A program made the translations under genes and the position numbers. From positions 135,957,520 through 136,021,519 of the forward strand of contig NC_061862.1 of NCBI RefSeq assembly GCF_907164915.1: a DNA stretch of 64,000 bases, given 5' to 3'. Below the pieces are notes generated by a model, which saw only the letters and a program-made list of their open reading frames with translations, searched no databases and was not told the origin of the DNA. Below, in pieces: positions 58,691 through 64,000 of the stretch; positions within the stretch are counted from its first letter, which is position 1; every line of letters begins with the position of its first letter. Source of the stretch: Impatiens glandulifera (taxonomy: Eukaryota > Streptophyta > Magnoliopsida > Ericales > Balsaminaceae).

Positions 58691-60121
58691 GTTTTCCATC
58701 TTAAACTAAACTTCACTAATGAAAAGTAGCTTGTTTGTGGGAAGATTATTTCATCTTCAAAACGTGCATATGTGCCCGAATAATGCTAACATAATAAATA
58801 TTTAATTAATTCTCAAACTTAAATGGTTATATTTTATACTATGATGTTAAAACGTGCATATGTGCCCCTATAATGTTAGAATAGACACATGACCTTCTTA
58901 GACTACATCCTATGAAAATGGTAGACTAGATAATATTAGTTTGAATTAAAGTAGAAGATCTTAACGGTAGACTAGATAAGATTGAGTGTTAATTTTATTT
59001 TTCTATAATGGCCAATAGTATTATTCCCTCATTAATGATGCTGATATTTAAATATATATATAGGTAATGATAGAGAGCGGTAAAAAACTTGACAGGAATG
59101 TATAGGGAATGATGTGTCACTTTTTAAATAGATTGAAAATCTAATATGAGAGAGAATTTTCAAATTTTCAGTCCAATTAAAAAATGACACATAATTCCCT
59201 ATACATTTCTGTTAAGTTTTTTCCTGCTCCCTATCATTACTCTATATATAATTTCCTTGTCTTCCATCTTCCATCGTGCTGGCGGTTGGACTGGGTCTGT
59301 CGGCCAGCCGAAGTAGAATAGGAAATTTTGTTCTAACTTCAGTAGATATTTATGACATTATATTATGGTTTAGCCAAATTCGACTATTTAAACTTTAATT
59401 AACATTTAGAGGTTGAGTCAAATTTGACGATTTAAAATTTTTAATTAGTCTTACTAAGATTTCATAATGGGTGAGAACAAAACAATTTCTATAGTTTGCA
59501 CTAAATCAGTATTCCTAAATTTTACAAATCAAACGATGAGAGGTATTTATAATTTGTAAAGTGAACTATATATATATATTATTCTAATATATAGGTACTC
59601 AATGAAGTATGACTATTTTATTTCAAAACTAATTTTATTTGAACTTAAAAAAAATCCTTACACTAGTGGTTCTGTAGGGAAAATTGATTTTTTTTTTTTT
59701 TCAATTTCTGCATGTATTGAAGAGTTTTGTTCACCAAGACTGGTATAAAATAAATGTTAATAAAAAAAAAGTGAATTGGTATAAGTAAATTTATTTTTTA
59801 AATCTTATTATAATTTAAATAATAGTATCAATATTTATATCAGTTTATTGATTAATATTATTCCATAAATTATAATACAATAATTTAAGTTAATTAATAC
59901 ATTTTTATATATTTTTTTAAAAATAATATATATTTTCGAATTAAAAAAAAATCAAATTTATATAGATTATACAAAACCAACATTTAAAATTAACCCCAAA
60001 TACTTTATTTAATTCATTTTTTCTAACTCAATGTTTAGTATGAACTTAATTGTTTAGAGATATGATATCCCTCAAACTTAATTAACATCCGTGACAAGGA
60101 GTTTAATTAGATGTTCTATTA
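58691..60121. other. Flank of unit 2 and unrelated AT-rich DNA
   Basis: 58730-59060 matches unit 1's 4697-4870 block (tatgtgcccctataatg and ggccaatagta). From about 59060 to 60121 I see nothing recognisable except a short imperfect inverted repeat around 59065-59245 (ggtaatgatagagagcgg facing ccctatcattactc) that may be a small MITE. Confidence 0.5.
59065..59245. mobile_element. Small MITE-like inverted repeat
   Basis: Left gtaatgatagagagcgg faces right tgctccctatcattac, and inner cttgacaggaatgtataggg faces ccctatacatttctgttaag. The ends pair over more than 60 bp. I could not assign a superfamily. Confidence 0.55.
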
Positions 60122-61170
60122 AATACTAATGTCATTTTTAATTTTATAGGATATAACTTTGATAAATATTAAAGTTGTCAATTGGAAAATCAAGATAATT
60201 TTATTAAAGTTTTCATGTATTGGTTTCTATTATAAAATTTGTAAATCTCTTTGAATGTTTCACAATTAAATTTTTTTTTTTAAGTGAATGATGACTTCCT
60301 CTTATTTTTTGTTATTATATTGTTATGCATATCCTCATGACATGAAACATATTTCCTCCGATTTAGATGGTTCTAACTAGGGTTGTAAATGAATCAAATA
60401 CTTTTGATTCGATTCGGTATTTGTATTCGAATTTTGATATTCGCATTCGTAATTTTTTTATTCGAATTCGAATAAAAATATTCGATTCGATTCGATTAAT
60501 AAACGAATACGAATAAAATAATCAAGATATTCGATTTGGTATTCGCTAATATTCGATTATATATATATACCGTTTTATTAATTTTAATTTTATAAATATT
60601 ATTTATATATTATGTAAAAATATTAATTTTCAAATTTTCGAATAAATTGTATAAAATATGTTTTAAAAAAAATCGAATCGAATACTCGAATCAGATAGAA
60701 TAATACGAATATCAATTTCAAATCCAATACGAATCACATTAATTATTCGAAAAAATTTCGAATACGAATCGAATACAGTAATATTCGTTTCGATTCGTTT
60801 ACAACCCTAGTTCTAACACATTATATCTTGTGTTATCTTTTGTTAAAGTTCAAATAAATTTTTTTTATGTGAAAGTCTTACCTTTTTTTCTTAAATAGGT
60901 AGATTATTCATATTGATGCTAACTAATTTATTGTTGTATCATTTAAATATGTTTACCCTGATTGCCAATTACTTAAATATGATGTGACATCTTACTCTAC
61001 CACTTCAAATTTGGAGCTCCCCACTGTAGATGTAATTTATTGTTGTAATCTTTTTATTATATACTGTAGTATGGAAGATCAATAATAATTGTATACAATT
61101 TGTGTTACAATAGAATCTATAATTGTTGGCCATGACTTTAAATGTTTTGTGCGGACATGAAAGAGAAACC
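60122..61170. other. Upstream block of peroxidase unit 3
   Basis: Colinear with 731-1100 and 56562-56900 (gataaatattaaagttgtca, tttagatggttctaac), interrupted by a hAT element at 60378. No exon 1 is found here. The upstream block leads directly to last-exon sequence. Confidence 0.75.
60378..60809. mobile_element. hAT-type MITE with cgaatacgaat motifs
   Basis: Ends TAGGGTTGTAAATGAATC and, inverted, TAGGGTTGTAAACGAATC, with perfect 8-bp target GTTCTAAC at 60370-60377 and 60810-60817. Units 1 (about 895) and 2 (about 56705) have the empty sequence. It is 432 bp and non-coding. Confidence 0.9.
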
Positions 61171-61539
61171 TGATATATATAAGTTTGATGGTAATGGAAA
61201 CCTTGATGATATGATAGAAAACGGTTACTTGACAACCTACAATGAATTTCCCCGAAAGGGTGAACTTAGATGCAAGTATTGACTTCGATCTTAACACCCC
61301 GAAACAATTATTATGATTTATGTCAACTTTCAAAATGGGAATGGCTTTTTGAGGACCGACCTAGTACTATTATCAACGATAGGAGAAGTCGCGATGTCAA
61401 TGGTTATCGGCGCCTTTTCTGAAAGCCAAAACACATTTTTCGATAGCTTCTTAGTATCGATGTTGGCAATGGGAGAGTTTAATCCTCATTCAGGGATTGA
61501 TGGGGAAATAAGGTCAAATTGCATGTTGAAAAATTGAAT
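61171..61539 (+). pseudogene. Class III peroxidase last exon, unit 3
   Basis: KFDGNGNLDDMIENGYLTT is followed, after a frameshift, by LDASIDFDLNTP and then the C-terminal region in an open frame from 61313: NFQNGNGFLRTD, NTFFDSFLVSMLAMGEF, GEIRSNCMLKN, then TGA. The last matches the family C-terminus well, with the disulfide cysteine present. It lacks the heme-histidine block and upstream exons, so it is a fragment, but the best preserved of the three. Confidence 0.88.
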
Positions 61540-62212
61540 GTAGATGCAAGGTTCTTCTTTACAAACAAGAATAAGGTAACTTTTATTTTCCATTTTTGTT
61601 AATGGTGTTTTATTTTATATAACATGTTCTATCTTAAAATAATTTATTTTTACAAGAATAAAATTTATTTGATTTATTCATTAACTACAAAAACGGCAAA
61701 TCAAAAGTAATTAAATACATATGTTATATTGACCATCATCATTGGTATTTTAATGAGTCCCTCGTTTCACCATACACCCATAAGTTTTTCCATCTTAAAA
61801 TAAACTTCACTCATGTAAGGTAGTTTGATTGATTTCCTATTAGTTGAATAGAAATAATTTTTTTAACCGATTGTGGATGCAGAATATTGAGAAAATATTT
61901 TCTCAAATGTGAGATTATACAATTTTTTTAAGTGAATGAAAATGATTGTTATAACAACATTGATGCAAATCTTGAAAAAATATTTTTTCAAGTTATGAGT
62001 TACTTTACGTGGTTTGTGGCGATGGTGTGTGGGAAGATTATTTACTTAATACGCAAACTTTAAATATTTATATTTTATACTCCGAATGTTAAAAAGTATC
62101 TAATCGTCCAATATAAAATAAGAGTTTCACTTCTATTTTGCATTTAGCGACTAAATTTTGTTGAGTTTCTTCATAATTACTTATTTGTATAGAATATTAT
62201 ATAGTTAACTAA
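61540..62212. other. Downstream flank of unit 3
   Basis: Colinear with 31540-32124 (gattgtggatgcagaatatt, aaatattttctcaaatgtga). No gene. It shows the state of the sequence before copia 2 entered unit 1's flank. Confidence 0.8.
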
Positions 62213-62475
62213 GGCCTTGTTCGGATTGAGGTTATTTAAATAACCTAGAGAGGAAAAAAAATAATGATGATTGATGATTTTGAGGAAATGATGATTATTT
62301 TTGGTAAAATGACTTAAAGGGTATTGATTTATATAAATAAAATAAAAAATAATAATTTTAAATAGAAGATATTTTAGTATTTTGGTTAATGAAATTAGTG
62401 ATGTAATTGGTGGAAGTGATTGATTGGAAAATTGGTTTTGTATAGATTATTTAAAAAACCTAAGAAGAACAAGGC
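62213..62475. mobile_element. Harbinger/Tourist-like MITE
   Basis: GGCCTTGTTCGGATTGAGGT at the left pairs imperfectly with inverted CTGCCTTGTTCTTCTTAGGT at the right. A TAA precedes it; the right-hand TSD is not clear. Confidence 0.55.
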
Positions 62476-62574
62476 AGTCAACTTGTTTTTATTAATTTTA
62501 ATATTAAACTATTATAAACACTATATTATTTTAAAAAATGTTAAAAAAGATTATATGAACTCATGAACTCCTTA

Positions 62575-62859
62575 GGCCTTGTTTGAGGAAAGGATTTTTT
62601 GGGTTTTATCCAAAAAAATCATTTTTTTTTTTTGATAAAAAGTAAGAAAAAATTGATTTTTAAAATTTAAAGACTAATTTGTCCTTTGACTTTAGAGGAT
62701 ATGGTATACGAGAGAATTATGGTTTAGAGAGAGGATAAAGTTAGAGGATAGTTTTGATATTTAAATGATAAAATTATTTGATTTAATAGTTGATAAGATT
62801 TTTAGATTTTGAAATAAAAATTGAATTTTATCCCAAAAATCCTTTCATCAAACAAGGCC
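62575..62859. mobile_element. Harbinger/Tourist-like MITE with TTA target
   Basis: Ends GGCCTTGTTTGAGGAAAGGA and inverted GGCCTTGTTTGATGAAAGGA, with TTA on both sides (62572-62574, 62860-62862). 285 bp, non-coding. Confidence 0.85.
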
Positions 62860-62862
62860 TTA

Positions 62863-64000
62863 GACTACATACCATCAAACCAAAGAAATCTTATACTATC
62901 AGATTTTATTCTAAGAAATATTTAAAAAATTGAGATAAATTTTTTTGGATAAATTGTTTCGAATCAGTAACAACATTATCAAACTTAAGAGTAAGGTTAA
63001 AAAAAATCTTAGTTATATTTAGTTGACATAACTTCATATATTTTTTTTTAGTGTTTTCTTTTTATTTTGTGATTTAAATTCTCAATAAATAGTAGTCTGA
63101 ATTAAAGTAGAAAATCGTAATGATAAATTAAATAAGATTGAATGTGAATTGATTTTTTTTTTTATTTGTTTTTTTAAATGGCCAATAGAATGCCCTCATT
63201 AATGATGCTGATATTTATATATATATTTTTCTTATAATATAGAGATTGTGTTGTTGAATGTTGATATGAACATTAATGACATTCAATCTTGAAATTAGAT
63301 TTATGTGTCGTACAATGAAAAGGTTCAGATTTGTGTCAGTCACTTTATGTAAATTGACCACACTTGCCCAATGAAATCATTTAAATCCTTTTCCATTTTC
63401 TACTTTTTGTTTTACATATTTGAACTATTTTCTCTTTTGTATACTTTGTAGGCTGGAATGTTTAAATTTATATTTCATTTTATGGTTATAGCTTTAGTTG
63501 TTTGGATACTAATATGCATATAATTTCTATATATATGTCAAAATTTTGTGATTTGTTTATTTTTATTTAACCTTTGTCTTATGTTTAAAATTAACAAAAA
63601 CATCTTCTTCTTTTTTTATGTTCTTGTACATGTGTCCAAATATTATGAAGGCATCTACTCCTATTTCAACTTTTATCAACTGTCATTTTCCTATATTTTA
63701 ATAAACAGGCCTAATTCAATATAAATCTAGATACTTTTACTAAGTTGTTACTTTCACATATAGTTTAACCATACTCTTACTATTTCTTTTTCTTTTTTAG
63801 AATTATCATTGTAACACTTTATAACAAGTGTCTTAATAATTAAGATATCATTATTTTGTCATCTTTTCAAATAAACATGCAAAAAAAATCTCTAATTATG
63901 TTTTAAGAACAATTTTTGACATTGCATATGTTCAATGTCGGTTTAAAGGATTAAAACTTCAACCTCATTTCATTAGATTGTTTAGAAATTTCAAGTTTGA
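62863..64000. other. Upstream block of a further peroxidase unit
   Basis: Matches unit 1's promoter-proximal region: ggccaatag and cattaatgatgctgatattt at about 63180 (compare 4836), and aatattatgaaggcatctac at 63640 (compare 7000). No exon falls within the window. If colinearity holds, an exon 1 would lie about 1.5-2 kb past the end. Confidence 0.65.

Overview
The window is nuclear DNA of a flowering plant, almost certainly a eudicot. It is very AT-rich and holds spliced exons, class III peroxidase exons, Ty1/copia elements with tRNA-iMet primer sites, CACTA elements and hAT, Harbinger and Mutator MITEs. No complete host gene is visible. Almost everything is transposon, repeat, or remnants of a tandem peroxidase cluster.

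Host framework. At least three, probably four, diverged copies of a peroxidase-bearing unit lie in tandem. Unit 1 (1-32124) has a TATA box, exon 1 (8874), exon 2 (23758) and last exon (26532-31539, split). Unit 2 (56562-59280) holds short remnants. Unit 3 (60122-62212) keeps the last exon (61171-61537). A fourth unit appears to begin near 62863. All visible copies are broken. The copies serve as empty-site controls that date many insertions.

Insertions in unit 1. A 14.6-kb CACTA element (9180-23752, TSD TGT, empty site in unit 2) fills intron 1. It carries about 38 tandem copies of a 255-bp sequence (9566-19172) and a cytochrome b5 fragment (20774-20859). After exon 2 lies a mosaic of CACTA-like ends, GC-richer DNA that looks mitochondrial (24190-24835), and two exons of DNA polymerase delta catalytic subunit on the minus strand (25438-26196). 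A 4.6-kb copia element (26707-31308, TSD ACCCG) splits the last exon.

Between units 1 and 2. A copia half-element (32125 to about 36677) joins abruptly to the 3' half of a second CACTA element (about 36678-56561). That CACTA carries the end of a TNP2-type transposase, a six-exon TNPA-like gene and hairpin-rich subterminal repeats. A young 16.7-kb Sirevirus-like copia element (39793-56465, TSD CAAAA, nearly identical 1329-bp LTRs) is nested in it. Besides gag and pol it has three mutually related extra ORFs (48745-49479, 47539-48246, 44245-47049), each with its own TATA-like box. A 2.8-kb fold-back Harbinger-like element full of ACGTG-bearing tandem repeats sits between two copies of its polypurine tract.

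The most unusual items are the Sirevirus with triplicated accessory ORFs and internal promoters, the satellite-filled gene-capturing CACTA, and the ACGTG-array fold-back element.
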